DNA from: a virus
DNA: 64,000 bases
IMG/VR virus record: IMGVR_UViG_3300022752_000015
Span: 1 to 64,000 of that record
Reading direction: 5' to 3' (one strand)
Below, piece after piece: positions 44,649 through 53,900 of the stretch. How positions within the stretch are numbered: position 1 is the first letter of the stretch; each line of letters begins with the position of its first letter. The position numbers and the translations under genes are program-made. The notes under the pieces were generated by a model. The model did not search any database and was not told the DNA's origin. It worked only from the letters and a program-made list of their open reading frames with translations.

Positions 44649-45647
44649 TTATTTGTTAAAAAATTTATAGCCGTTAAATTCCGTTGATTTCAAAAGGTCT
44701 AACTTAAAGTTTTCAGAATCAACACCTTTTAACTTATTTGCTCTATGCGAAATTAAAATCTTGCACCAATCATTCCAATATTCAGAACCAGCATTGAGAT
44801 TAGAAGCCAACTGTTTTAATTCATCAATAGTCTGACAATTTCTGCACTTGGATTCTTGCTCCAAAATATATTCTAAAGGTAGTTTACCCTTTGGTAGCTT
44901 CGGCATTTCTAAACTAAAAAACTCTCGTTTTTTTAGAATTTCTTCTACCATTCCAAAATGCTTTTCATAAATATGCAAAGAATTGCTTACGTGAGTATAC
45001 TCACCAACGCTTATAGACCTGTTCAACCTATCCGATAATTGATTAGCCAACAACTCTTGAAACAACGTGAATGCAGGAACATCATACGCAATTCCTAAGA
45101 TGAGATCAGATGATCTCATAGAGACTATCATGTGAACCTGATCGTTACGCAAAAAAAACTGCAAAGACAAAGTGCAAGGAACGTCCTTTGAGGCTAGGAT
45201 AGAATCCTGAGGAGATCTAATATGAATGACGGCTCGGCGAGAATCTGGATCTGCCGTCAGTTCATTCAAGATGTAATCCCATTGTGTCCAAGAAGGATCG
45301 ATTTGACCAGCAATTCTTGAATGAGGATTAAAAATCCTGGCACCGTAAGCGCTGTTAGCTGTAGTGCCATCATCAGAAATGTTCTTCCAAAAAGAAGAAT
45401 AATTCGATATCCATTCAGTGGAATCGTTTCCAGAAAGATACCACAAAGACTCTGCAACAAAATATGATAAGCTAAAGTCTCTTTGCTCTACATACGGTAA
45501 TCTATCAAGAGGATTAGAAATCCTGAATGATACGCCCAACTTTTCTCTGATCTTCTGCCCTCGAGGAGAAGAAACAAAGTCAGGATGCTTGTAGACGTCT
45601 AGAAGCAGATCATAGTAGGCTTCAGTGAAGCTAGAAAAAACTTTCAT
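44649..45647 (-). CDS. thymidylate synthase family; Asp at base-recognition site (dCMP hydroxymethylase type)
   Basis: 332 residues. Nucleophile C158 (DVPCTLSLQF), R178 and D181 (MRSSDLIL), H225 and Y227 (NSLHIYEKH) match E. coli ThyA C146, R166, D169, H207 and Y209 with constant offset. The residue at the ThyA N177 position is D189 (GIAYDVPAF). Asn there selects dUMP; Asp is found in dCMP and CMP hydroxymethylases such as T4 gp42 and MilA. So the enzyme may make 5-hydroxymethyl-dCMP rather than dTMP. Overlaps the epimerase gene by 4 bases. Confidence 0.85.
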   Translation of the reverse strand: MKVFSSFTEAYYDLLLDVYKHPDFVSSPRGQKIREKLGVSFRISNPLDRLPYVEQRDFSLSYFVAESLWYLSGNDSTEWISNYSSFWKNISDDGTTANSAYGARIFNPHSRIAGQIDPSWTQWDYILNELTADPDSRRAVIHIRSPQDSILASKDVPCTLSLQFFLRNDQVHMIVSMRSSDLILGIAYDVPAFTLFQELLANQLSDRLNRSISVGEYTHVSNSLHIYEKHFGMVEEILKKREFFSLEMPKLPKGKLPLEYILEQESKCRNCQTIDELKQLASNLNAGSEYWNDWCKILISHRANKLKGVDSENFKLDLLKSTEFNGYKFFNK

Positions 45648-46612
45648 ATATTCTCTTTATCACTCAACGTTTTAATTAGTTCCCAATTGTCCTGATACCA
45701 CTGGATTGTTTTTTCCAATCCTTCCCAAAAATACACCAGGGGAGTGTAACCTAAAACTTCTTTTGTCCTAGAAATATCAGCTTGAGTGTGCATGACATCA
45801 CCAGGTCTCCAAGGAGCATCATGGTATTTCGCATCAGGAAATTTTTTCAACAAAAATTGCAAAATTTCTCTATTTGTTGTCCTGTCGCCACAAGCCACAT
45901 TTAAAGTTTCAGACTTTAATGGGAAATTTGCCTTTGCTGCTCTTACGCATGCATCGGCAACATTATCAACATAACACATGTCGCGAGATTGCGTTCCGTC
46001 TCCGTCAGAACGCATCAAAGTCCCCTTCATAATTGCATTGACCCACGCAGAAACCGCTGTGGAATAAGGAGAATTTCCTAACTGATTTGGACCAAAGACG
46101 TTAAAGAACCTTAGGCTGACTGAATCGAACCCATAAAGATCATAATACATCTTCAAATAATCTTCAATTATAGATTTTTGCAAAGCGTAAGGTGATTTAG
46201 GGTTCTTTACAGCATTAGGAGGAGTTGGTAGCTGGTCAGCACCTCCGTAAACAGATGACGAGGATGCAAAGACAAAACGTTTAATCTTTCCTCGACAAGC
46301 ATCAATCAATTTCATTGTTGCTGTCACGTTTGCGTTGTGAGATTCAAGAGGAAAATCGACGGAATAACTCACGCGCGGGACGGCAGCCAAGTGTATAACA
46401 ACATCATACAATCCAGACCTTATCTTTGCTAAGATTGTTTCGGAGTCAAAGCTGGCAATCGTAATGTTACGATCCAGCAGCGAGGGATCAACAAACGACA
46501 TGTGACCGTTTGACAGATCGTCAACGATGTCAAATTCTATATTTTCTGCCATTAATCTTTTTGCGACGTTACTGCCTATGAAGCCCGCACCACCCGTCAA
46601 TAAAATTCTCAT
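45644..46612 (-). CDS. NAD-dependent UDP-sugar epimerase/dehydratase
   Basis: 322 residues from the ATG at 46612 (MRILLTGGAGFIGSN). Rossmann G-x2-G-x2-G at 7-13, SSSSVYGG then YALQK (catalytic Tyr-x3-Lys) and GDRTTNREI near 240, typical of extended SDR epimerases such as GalE/WbpP. Acts on a nucleotide sugar in the cytoplasm. A second member is at 48360 and a glycosyltransferase-like gene follows, so a glycan or DNA-base glycosylation pathway is possible. Confidence 0.88.
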   Translation of the reverse strand: MRILLTGGAGFIGSNVAKRLMAENIEFDIVDDLSNGHMSFVDPSLLDRNITIASFDSETILAKIRSGLYDVVIHLAAVPRVSYSVDFPLESHNANVTATMKLIDACRGKIKRFVFASSSSVYGGADQLPTPPNAVKNPKSPYALQKSIIEDYLKMYYDLYGFDSVSLRFFNVFGPNQLGNSPYSTAVSAWVNAIMKGTLMRSDGDGTQSRDMCYVDNVADACVRAAKANFPLKSETLNVACGDRTTNREILQFLLKKFPDAKYHDAPWRPGDVMHTQADISRTKEVLGYTPLVYFWEGLEKTIQWYQDNWELIKTLSDKENI

Positions 46613-46664
46613 ATGATTATACACCTTTTTTAATTATAAACAAGCTTGTTTCATATTTACAATT

Positions 46665-47393
46665 ATGAGAACGTTTAATGTCATCAATAAATCGACCAAC
46701 GTTTCCGAAGCAGATTTAACCCTCATGGTTGAAGCCTGCAAAATACAGTTAGCCCAACATGCAGCCCCACTCCTGGAAAGGGTGCCGTGGGAGATAAAGG
46801 TAGGTGGTAATGATGGATTCCCCGTTGTTCTTATTGACTCTCCAGATGTTGCTGGTGCTCTTGGATACCATACGCAAGATCCTGACGGAAGAGTTTGGTG
46901 TAGAGTTTTTACGGACCCGTTACTAAAACATGGTGGAACAACACTAAAGGGCACTCATGCAGTCTCTACCGTGTTATCACATGAAATACTTGAAACCTTC
47001 TATAATCCGTACATCAATCTGTGGTCTAACAGAGGAGATCACACATTCGTTGCGTTAGAACTATGCGACCCTGTTCAAGGAGACTCGTACGAGATTGATG
47101 TCAATGGTACACCCGTTTCTGTCTCTAACTTTGTGCTTGAAGCTTGGTTTGATAGGGAAATGAGTAAAGCGGGTAGATTCGATTATATGAACACTATAAA
47201 AAAGCCTCTAGATATGTCCAGAGGCGGGTATACTATTATTTTTAATAGTGAAACAGGTGAAGTCAAATCAGTATTTGCTAGCAAAGAAGGAGAAGACTTA
47301 CATAACCTCTTGAAACCTGGGCATCCTGCTTCTAGATCGTCTCGTAACAAAAGTGATTGTCCGCTGAGACAACACACGTTACCTACGTACTAA
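46665..47393 (+). CDS. HExxE-type metalloprotein family
   Basis: 242 residues. LSHEILETFYNPYINLW (near 107-123), ALELCDPVQGDSYEIDVNG and VSNFVLEAWFD match a conserved bacterial/phage protein family I remember with a His-Glu-x2-x-Glu core and nearby acidic residues, suggestive of a metallopeptidase-like active site. No signal peptide. Divergent from the epimerase; ATATTT lies six bases before the ATG. Confidence 0.65.
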   Translation: MRTFNVINKSTNVSEADLTLMVEACKIQLAQHAAPLLERVPWEIKVGGNDGFPVVLIDSPDVAGALGYHTQDPDGRVWCRVFTDPLLKHGGTTLKGTHAVSTVLSHEILETFYNPYINLWSNRGDHTFVALELCDPVQGDSYEIDVNGTPVSVSNFVLEAWFDREMSKAGRFDYMNTIKKPLDMSRGGYTIIFNSETGEVKSVFASKEGEDLHNLLKPGHPASRSSRNKSDCPLRQHTLPTY

Positions 47394-47578
47394 GAAGATT
47401 TTGAAGAATAGTTATCAGCAGCCCATCCAGAACCCTTCAAGACAAATGTTGATTTGCTTATAAGTCTTCGTAAAAAGTCAGTTTTACAACGAGGGCAGTT
47501 TGTCAATGGTGGATCTTTGATTGATTGTTCCGCTTCAAACTGATGATTGCAAGCTTTGCATTCATATTCATACGTCAT
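47390..47578 (-). CDS. FmdB-type zinc-ribbon protein
   Basis: 62 residues. YEYECKACNHQFE, CPRCKTDFLRRLIS and VLKGSGWAADNYSSKSS match the FmdB/CxxC_CxxC_SSSS regulatory-protein family almost end to end. Its biological role is poorly known. Four-base overlap with the upstream gene. Confidence 0.88.
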   Translation of the reverse strand: MTYEYECKACNHQFEAEQSIKDPPLTNCPRCKTDFLRRLISKSTFVLKGSGWAADNYSSKSS

Positions 47579-48357
47579 ACAATTCCTCCTTGCGAAGTAA
47601 TTTTTACAGGGAACATAACCGAAGTTCCGACAAATGGAGACGTACCAGGCTGTCTAACTAAGCTTAAAGGACCATTAGCAGTAGCAAGATCACATTTCAT
47701 TGGATCTTGCAGAACGTCAGATAAGCGATGTATGACACCGTCGATCCAACAAGCTTGAGAAACAAGCTGACAAATTTGAGAATAATCAGAGTGTTTCATA
47801 TCATGAGCAGTTGCATTCGGCTGGATCACTGATATTGTCGATCCATTTAGCTTGTTCTGCTTGGATCCAGTTGGGTGACCTTTTATACCCTTGTAGTTCG
47901 TGCCAACGAAATGCCACCCATAGTTACAAGCTCTTCTAGGATTTAAGTCTAATTTCTTATCTAAAATCCAATGCTTTCCAGGGGAGGCTACTAATCCTGT
48001 CACATTAAACCCAACTTTTCCATTTACCATTTTGCTGTGTTTGATCATAGAATCGACTGTTGAAGATATCGTCATAGGACAGGGTTCTACTCGGTGCGTA
48101 GCATTGATAAACATTAAGTCAGCGATGTGTGTTGTCAATAAAGACGCATTAAATACATCTGCTAGCTTTTGCTGAAGTTCTGCAGATACATTAACTCTTA
48201 TGCCGTCAATTTTCAATGCATCATTCATCACATTGAATTTAATGGTTCTTCCTCCTGAAGAAAATTCGAGAGGAACCCATTCTGCATCAAAATTGCCAGC
48301 TAAAACTTGATCAAAAATGTATTTTTCTCTATCAGCTAATTTTTCAGGAAAAGTCAT
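47575..48357 (-). CDS. hypothetical protein with His/Asp-rich centre
   Basis: 260 residues from the ATG at 48357 (GGAAG upstream). Central NPRRACNYGWHFVG, HPTGSKQNKLNGSTISVIQP and TAHDMKHSDYSQICQLVSQAC suggest an enzyme or metal-binding fold that I do not recognise; I have an impression of similar proteins in other large phages. Between two SDR genes, which hints at a place in the same pathway but does not prove it. Confidence 0.65.
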   Translation of the reverse strand: MTFPEKLADREKYIFDQVLAGNFDAEWVPLEFSSGGRTIKFNVMNDALKIDGIRVNVSAELQQKLADVFNASLLTTHIADLMFINATHRVEPCPMTISSTVDSMIKHSKMVNGKVGFNVTGLVASPGKHWILDKKLDLNPRRACNYGWHFVGTNYKGIKGHPTGSKQNKLNGSTISVIQPNATAHDMKHSDYSQICQLVSQACWIDGVIHRLSDVLQDPMKCDLATANGPLSLVRQPGTSPFVGTSVMFPVKITSQGGIV

Positions 48358-48359
48358 AA

Positions 48360-49358
48360 TCATTTCTTCCAAAAAGAGTACATGTTCTTTTCAATCTCAT
48401 AATCCATGTTCTTTATTTGTCTATCAGGCTGCTTCATAGCCCAGACAAACATTTCTTTAATCATATCTCTAAGATTAGTTTCATCTTTAAACCCTAACAG
48501 CTTATGAGCTTTACTGTGATCGCAGTATGCAGTGTGCACTTCATTGCGTTTTTCTAAATGAACCTTGGTCGCTTTAACTCCAAGCTCAGCTGCAACGTCC
48601 ATCACGAGATCGCAAGCTTCGTTAATTGTGAAATCTTTATCAGCTCCTATGTTGAAAGTTTCACCGTCAAAAGACGTCATAAGCTTTTCAAAAGGAGCCA
48701 TATAGAACTTGATGTCTGAAAAAGCACGTTTTTGTGTACCGTCTCCAAAGATAGTCAGCGGTTCTCCAACAAGAGCTTTACGAATCCAAATGCCTATAAC
48801 GTTTCGATACCTATCCCAAATATTTTGATAAATGCCAACAACGTTGTGCGGGCGAACAATGCTGTATCTTAGTCCAAACATTTCATGCGCAAGTTTGAGA
48901 TCCATCTCTACTGCATATTTCGCAATACCGTAAGGATCCTCTGGGGTTGGTAGCTGATCTTCTGTAAAGGGTGGATTGCCTACTCCGTATACCGCCATCG
49001 ATGAGGTAAAAACAATCTTTTTGATATCATGATTTACACAAGCATTAATTACATTAGCGGAAGCTAACACGTTGTTTGTGTAGTTGTAATTTCTAATGAA
49101 AGGACTCAATCCTTCTGCTGCGTACGCAGCAAAATGGAAAACATAATCAGGTTTTTCTTTTGCAAATACCTCTTCTGTTTTATGACGATCTACCAAGTCT
49201 ACGTCGTAGAATGTCATTTCTTTTGGAACAGAATCTAGATATCCGCCGCTTAAATCATCAATCCCAACGACATCATAACCTCTGGACAACAGATATCTAG
49301 AAAAATTTGCCCCAAGAAGTCCAGCTACGCCTGTGATTAGAACCTTATCTTTTTTCAT
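48360..49358 (-). CDS. NAD-dependent nucleotide-sugar epimerase
   Basis: 332 residues from the second of two ATGs. ITGVAGLLGANF (Rossmann), FTSSMAVYGVGNPPFTEDQ and YGIAK (catalytic Tyr-x3-Lys), FNIGADKDFTINE. Extended SDR, close to UDP-glucose 4-epimerase in layout. Four-base overlap region with the glycosyltransferase-like gene. Confidence 0.87.
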   Translation of the reverse strand: MKKDKVLITGVAGLLGANFSRYLLSRGYDVVGIDDLSGGYLDSVPKEMTFYDVDLVDRHKTEEVFAKEKPDYVFHFAAYAAEGLSPFIRNYNYTNNVLASANVINACVNHDIKKIVFTSSMAVYGVGNPPFTEDQLPTPEDPYGIAKYAVEMDLKLAHEMFGLRYSIVRPHNVVGIYQNIWDRYRNVIGIWIRKALVGEPLTIFGDGTQKRAFSDIKFYMAPFEKLMTSFDGETFNIGADKDFTINEACDLVMDVAAELGVKATKVHLEKRNEVHTAYCDHSKAHKLLGFKDETNLRDMIKEMFVWAMKQPDRQIKNMDYEIEKNMYSFWKK

Positions 49359-50383
49359 CATACGAGTGTCTCCAAGAAATCTATTACGTCGCTTACAGAA
49401 AATACATTCTTATTTTTCAAAATCGTCATTTGTTCTTTGACTAAAGAAACTCTGAATTCGTACGAAAGCTTGCTGATGTATTTGACTTGAGCGATTACTT
49501 GTTCTGACGTCGATACTGTCCACTCACTTCCTAGTAAGTTTGGGATCAAAAACTCTGATGGGACCAAAGCGGGCGTGCCCACAGCCATATTTTCTAAGTA
49601 ACGAGGAGATGCAAACCCGCGCTTAGCGTATTCTGGCTTGGTTATGTGCGTTGCGCAGATAAAAGAATTCAATCTTTTCATTGAATCATGAAAATTCAAA
49701 CGCTGCGCAAATGAGACGTAGGGATGCTCTTTTATCAAGGACGTGGGATGTTCTCTCTCAGGAGAAACTTCTAACCAGTTACCATGAACCGTCGTCTGTA
49801 TTCCTAAATTTCTAAGCTCTCTTGACGGTGAGGAATAGTATCTATAAAACGCTTCTGGTCTTTCATAATTGTTTCCTACGTAGCCGTATTCAAAAGACAC
49901 GTTGGACGGTTGCAACAAAAATTGCCAATCTGTCCAAAACATCAATCTTTCTCTTTTTCTGGTCAAATATCTTGGCTCAAATGCAGGATCTGCAATTATA
50001 GCTTTAGGCCATGCGAGCTCATCTTCTGGAGTCACCTTGTAATCACAATCCCAAATAACAACAGGAATCTTTCCATGATAATGCCGAAGAAGCTCGTTTT
50101 GTCTGAGCAGATCAGGTTCGGCAGGATTTTCTCCTGAATTTTTATACGTTGGCCAACGCCACTCAACGAACAAAACATCTATGTCAGGAAATCCCTCATC
50201 ATAATTGATGTTTTTATATGGCACAACTTCTCTACGTTTTTGTAATGCATAAATCTGGTGTCCTGACGTGACGGCTGCGTTCACAAAAATAGGACGACCA
50301 TACCGATGACCATCAGGCGTTTTTGCTTCTCCTGATGTCCCAAAAGGTTCACAAAAACCCCAATAACTAATTCCGATGCGCAT
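49358..50383 (-). CDS. glycosyltransferase-like protein (GT-B type)
   Basis: 341 residues. FASPRYLENMAVGTPALVPSEF (near 265) resembles the donor-binding Glu-containing segment of GT-B enzymes, with TVHGNWLE and YVSFAQRLNFHDSM before it. The N-terminus (RIGISYWGFCEPFG) is a plausible acceptor domain. Likely transfers a sugar made by the neighbouring epimerases to DNA, capsid or lipid; target unknown. Start chosen four bases after a GGAGG site. Confidence 0.7.
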   Translation of the reverse strand: MRIGISYWGFCEPFGTSGEAKTPDGHRYGRPIFVNAAVTSGHQIYALQKRREVVPYKNINYDEGFPDIDVLFVEWRWPTYKNSGENPAEPDLLRQNELLRHYHGKIPVVIWDCDYKVTPEDELAWPKAIIADPAFEPRYLTRKRERLMFWTDWQFLLQPSNVSFEYGYVGNNYERPEAFYRYYSSPSRELRNLGIQTTVHGNWLEVSPEREHPTSLIKEHPYVSFAQRLNFHDSMKRLNSFICATHITKPEYAKRGFASPRYLENMAVGTPALVPSEFLIPNLLGSEWTVSTSEQVIAQVKYISKLSYEFRVSLVKEQMTILKNKNVFSVSDVIDFLETLV

Positions 50384-50916
50384 CATGCCTCCTTTTTCAA
50401 GAATTTACGAATGGTCTCCATTTCCCATTCTAGGTTTTCAGAATCAATGCAAAAGCGTAATACGTCACATTTGGTCCACTTTGCAAATTCTTCATACATG
50501 TCTGACAATTTTTGTAGATGATATTCACCTATGTTATGAATATCGTCTTTTAGACCAGAATAAGAAGTCCTATACGGAATGACTATCTTAACGCCAAAAG
50601 AAGCTGCAAGAAAATCAATATGAGACAGAGCATCATGATCGGTCTTTCTATCATAAACTCTTGAATACACCCATTCGGAAGGATACGATCGATCAAGAAT
50701 AACAGACGTCTTGGTGTCTCGAAGAAAAGTGTAGAAGTAAGGGTCTCCATATCGAAGAGCCTTCACGAAATAATCTGGATCTGAGCTAAATGCTTTCCAT
50801 TCTGATTTGTTCTTGAAATATGGAATCTCCATTCGTCTCGAAAGCTCACGAGCCATTTCGGTCTTGCCAACCTTGTCACATCCTTCGAAAATTACGATAG
50901 TGTTCATGTTATTCAT
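50383..50916 (-). CDS. dNMP/thymidylate kinase-like P-loop kinase
   Basis: 177 residues. P-loop FEGCDKVGKTEMA (9-21) and DRSYPSEWVYSRVY (near 75) match thymidylate-kinase-like enzymes (E-G-x-D-G-x-G-K-S/T ... D-R-Y). It likely converts dTMP or a modified dCMP to the diphosphate. AAGG lies six bases before the first ATG. Directly downstream of the polymerase gene. Confidence 0.85.
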   Translation of the reverse strand: MNNMNTIVIFEGCDKVGKTEMARELSRRMEIPYFKNKSEWKAFSSDPDYFVKALRYGDPYFYTFLRDTKTSVILDRSYPSEWVYSRVYDRKTDHDALSHIDFLAASFGVKIVIPYRTSYSGLKDDIHNIGEYHLQKLSDMYEEFAKWTKCDVLRFCIDSENLEWEMETIRKFLKKEA

Positions 50917-53900
50917 CGATTACCTTAACCTTGCTCATAAAAGTTTTATTACCGTAATTATCGACAGTAATTTCTGCTATGCATGTGGAGTACTTCGGCA
51001 ACTCAGTTCGGCCATCCCATCCCCAACAAAAGATCCGACGGGTTTGGCCTTCGAGGCCTATTGCCGTCAGAAGCAAGTATGGCTTTCCGTTCTTCGTCTT
51101 TTTTTCTTTTACGTCAGAAATAATGAACCAATAAACGTCAGTTTGCTCGATGAGGTCGATGGATTTGACGCCTTTAGATTCTAGCTTTGCAATCAGTTCT
51201 TGAGAAACTAAAATGTTAGAGTTGAATGATCCAAGATATTTCACACTGTTGTCAACCAACTCCCCACGAGTCCACTCATCTATGTCATTTGTTTCTATCA
51301 AAAGATTTCGAAAGTTTTCCATACCGAGAGTAGGATTTTTCTTTGAAGTTTTCTTGATGTCGGCACCTTTATCAATCAAGATGTGATGCATCTGTTTGTA
51401 GCTGTTGAATGTTTTTCCTTCGCCCACGCAGTCAAGAGAGTCAAACGCTCTGATGGAGATGAGACCTTCAAAAGCTCGCTTGTTAAATTTGGAATGTTTC
51501 CATGAACCATCATCATTCCACAACATCTCTTCGACACTCTTGTAAGGTCTGTTCTCGACGATTTCATCGATAGCAGCCTCTCCAATTCCCTTGCAAGACA
51601 AGAAGCTTGGCATGAATCGTTTACCTTCCAAGATTGTCCAGCTCTTTGTCGCGTAGTTTACGTCAATTGGAACGATCTTATATCCTAGCGCTTTTACTTC
51701 TGAAAAAGCTTTGGCTCGTTTCTCGTCGTTTCCTGACATCGATTCGAGATATGCGCATAGCCATTCCTCTTCATAATAAGTCAAGAGCCAAGCGCAATAG
51801 TAAGAATCAATTGCATAAGACACGGCATGCGAGGCATTAAAGCCGTATCCAGAGAAGAATAGAATCTTATCGTATAGTTCAGATGCGACCTTCTCGTTGA
51901 CGCCATTCTTCACGGCACCTAACACGAACTCTTCTTTTGCTTTCCTCGCATCCGCTGCAGCATCGTCTTTCTTAGACGCGCTGCGCTTCATAATGTTACG
52001 ACGGATGGTGTCAGTCTCAGCCTCAGGGAATCCCGCCACCACAGAACATAACCTCATGGTCTGCTCTTGAAAGATGATACAACCGTATGTAGACTCGAGG
52101 ACTTTTTTGATCAATGGATGTTGATAGTCAATCTTGTCAGGATTATTCTTTGCATCAATATAAAGTTTATCCACGTTAGCCGCAAGAGGACCAGGACGAT
52201 AGATCGAAGTAAGAGTGGCAATGTCGATGATGCTACGTGGTTTAGCCTTCGTAAACAGCCGCTGAGCACCTGTTTGTGTTAGCTGGAAGATACCTGCGAA
52301 CCTACCTTCGTGGTAAACATATTCGTAGACCTTTTGATCGTTCAGATCAATGTTCTTCGGATCCATATGCTTATCAAACCACGCTCGAATTTGCTTAAAA
52401 TCAGGATTCTTTACACCTTCCCGGCGCTCGAGGATTAGGCCGATGCATCGTTCGATGATACGTAAGGTTTCAAGACCTAGCAGATCGAACTTGATCCACC
52501 CAAATTCTTCGAGATGTTTATAGTTCATGCCTTCGACCCAAGGTGTCTGGGCCTCACCACGAGCAAGGATTAGAGGCATTCTTTCGGCGACATCTTCTGA
52601 TACGATGACGCCACCGGCGTGGCGGCCCAAAGAACGGTTTTGCTTGAATAAAATCTCAATTGGTTCGGCCACCTCGGGATGTGCAGCAATGAAGTCTTGT
52701 AGAGACTTTGAATACTTGATGGCGTCTTCGTATGTAAGAACGAACAAGTTCTTGTCTGTTCCTGGTTTAAAGACCTCCTTCTTGACATCATCCTCGACGG
52801 GAGCAAGAGCAGCGTTGACTTCCTCAAAAGGGATGCTGTAGAATCGAGCAATATCTTTAATGAGGCTCTTTAACCTGAAGGTGTTGTAGTTGGAGATAGG
52901 AATGACGTTCCTTTCGCCAAGATTCTTTCTAAGAAGTTCGATCAATAAATCTCGATCAGAGATGTCAGAGTCAATATCAGGGGCGCCTGTTCTAGAAGGA
53001 TTCAAAAATCTTTCAAAAGAAAGATCATATTCAATTGGATCCAAATTCGTAATTCCAAGAACATAGGCTACAAGTGAACCAGCAGCTGATCCACGACCTG
53101 GTCCGATCAACATATGCTCACGAGCAATATCCATGATAGCCTTCATCGTCAAGAAGTACCTAGAGAACTTCTTACCTTTGATGATACCTAGCTCATATTT
53201 GATTCTGTCGATGTAGTCTTGTCTTGAGTCTAGACCTCTCCACTTCAATCCATTTTTACACGCAACCACGAGTGCCTTATCTTCCGTGGTTCCCTCAGGG
53301 ATCACGTAAGAAGGAAGCTTCATTGTCTTGTCAGGCTGAATGTCACCTAATTCGTTATGAACGATATCATGGGTTCTTTCAATCGCGTCCTTAACAAATT
53401 CATCGTCATAGAAATCCATGCCTTCCGTCGTAGACAAATAAGATTCCCACACCTGCTTGGCATTTTTGGGATACAATTCGCATTTTAAATCGTCCTTAGA
53501 CTTAGGCAACAAGCTTGGATCAAAGTTTTGATAGTTAAGCCAACCTAGCTTCTTATAAATCTCTCGTTCTTTCCAGTTTTCTGGTCGTGAATAGTGCGAG
53601 TCGCAAGTAACCACCACTCTATCGCGCAGGGAATTTCGTTTGGAAAACTCAATGAGAGCTCGATTAACAAGATGCTGAGCAGGGAGCTTGTTGAATTGTA
53701 GTTCAAGACACACGTTATCACGACCGACGGCATCAACTAACTTGTCGTAAGTGTTACTCATCGTAGCAATGATACGATCCAAAAGTGATCTGTCATTAAG
53801 CAATTGGTGTTTCAATTCTTCGAACGGAACCTTTTGAAGCTGTTCGAAAGCGTCGAAAGCCAAAGGACCGCCTAAACAAGCTGTGCTGATCATGAGATGA

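Noticed and set aside
52527-52851. Reverse or overlapping frames within the polymerase gene
   Set aside because: They are shadows of a well-supported 1197-residue coding sequence with all family motifs.
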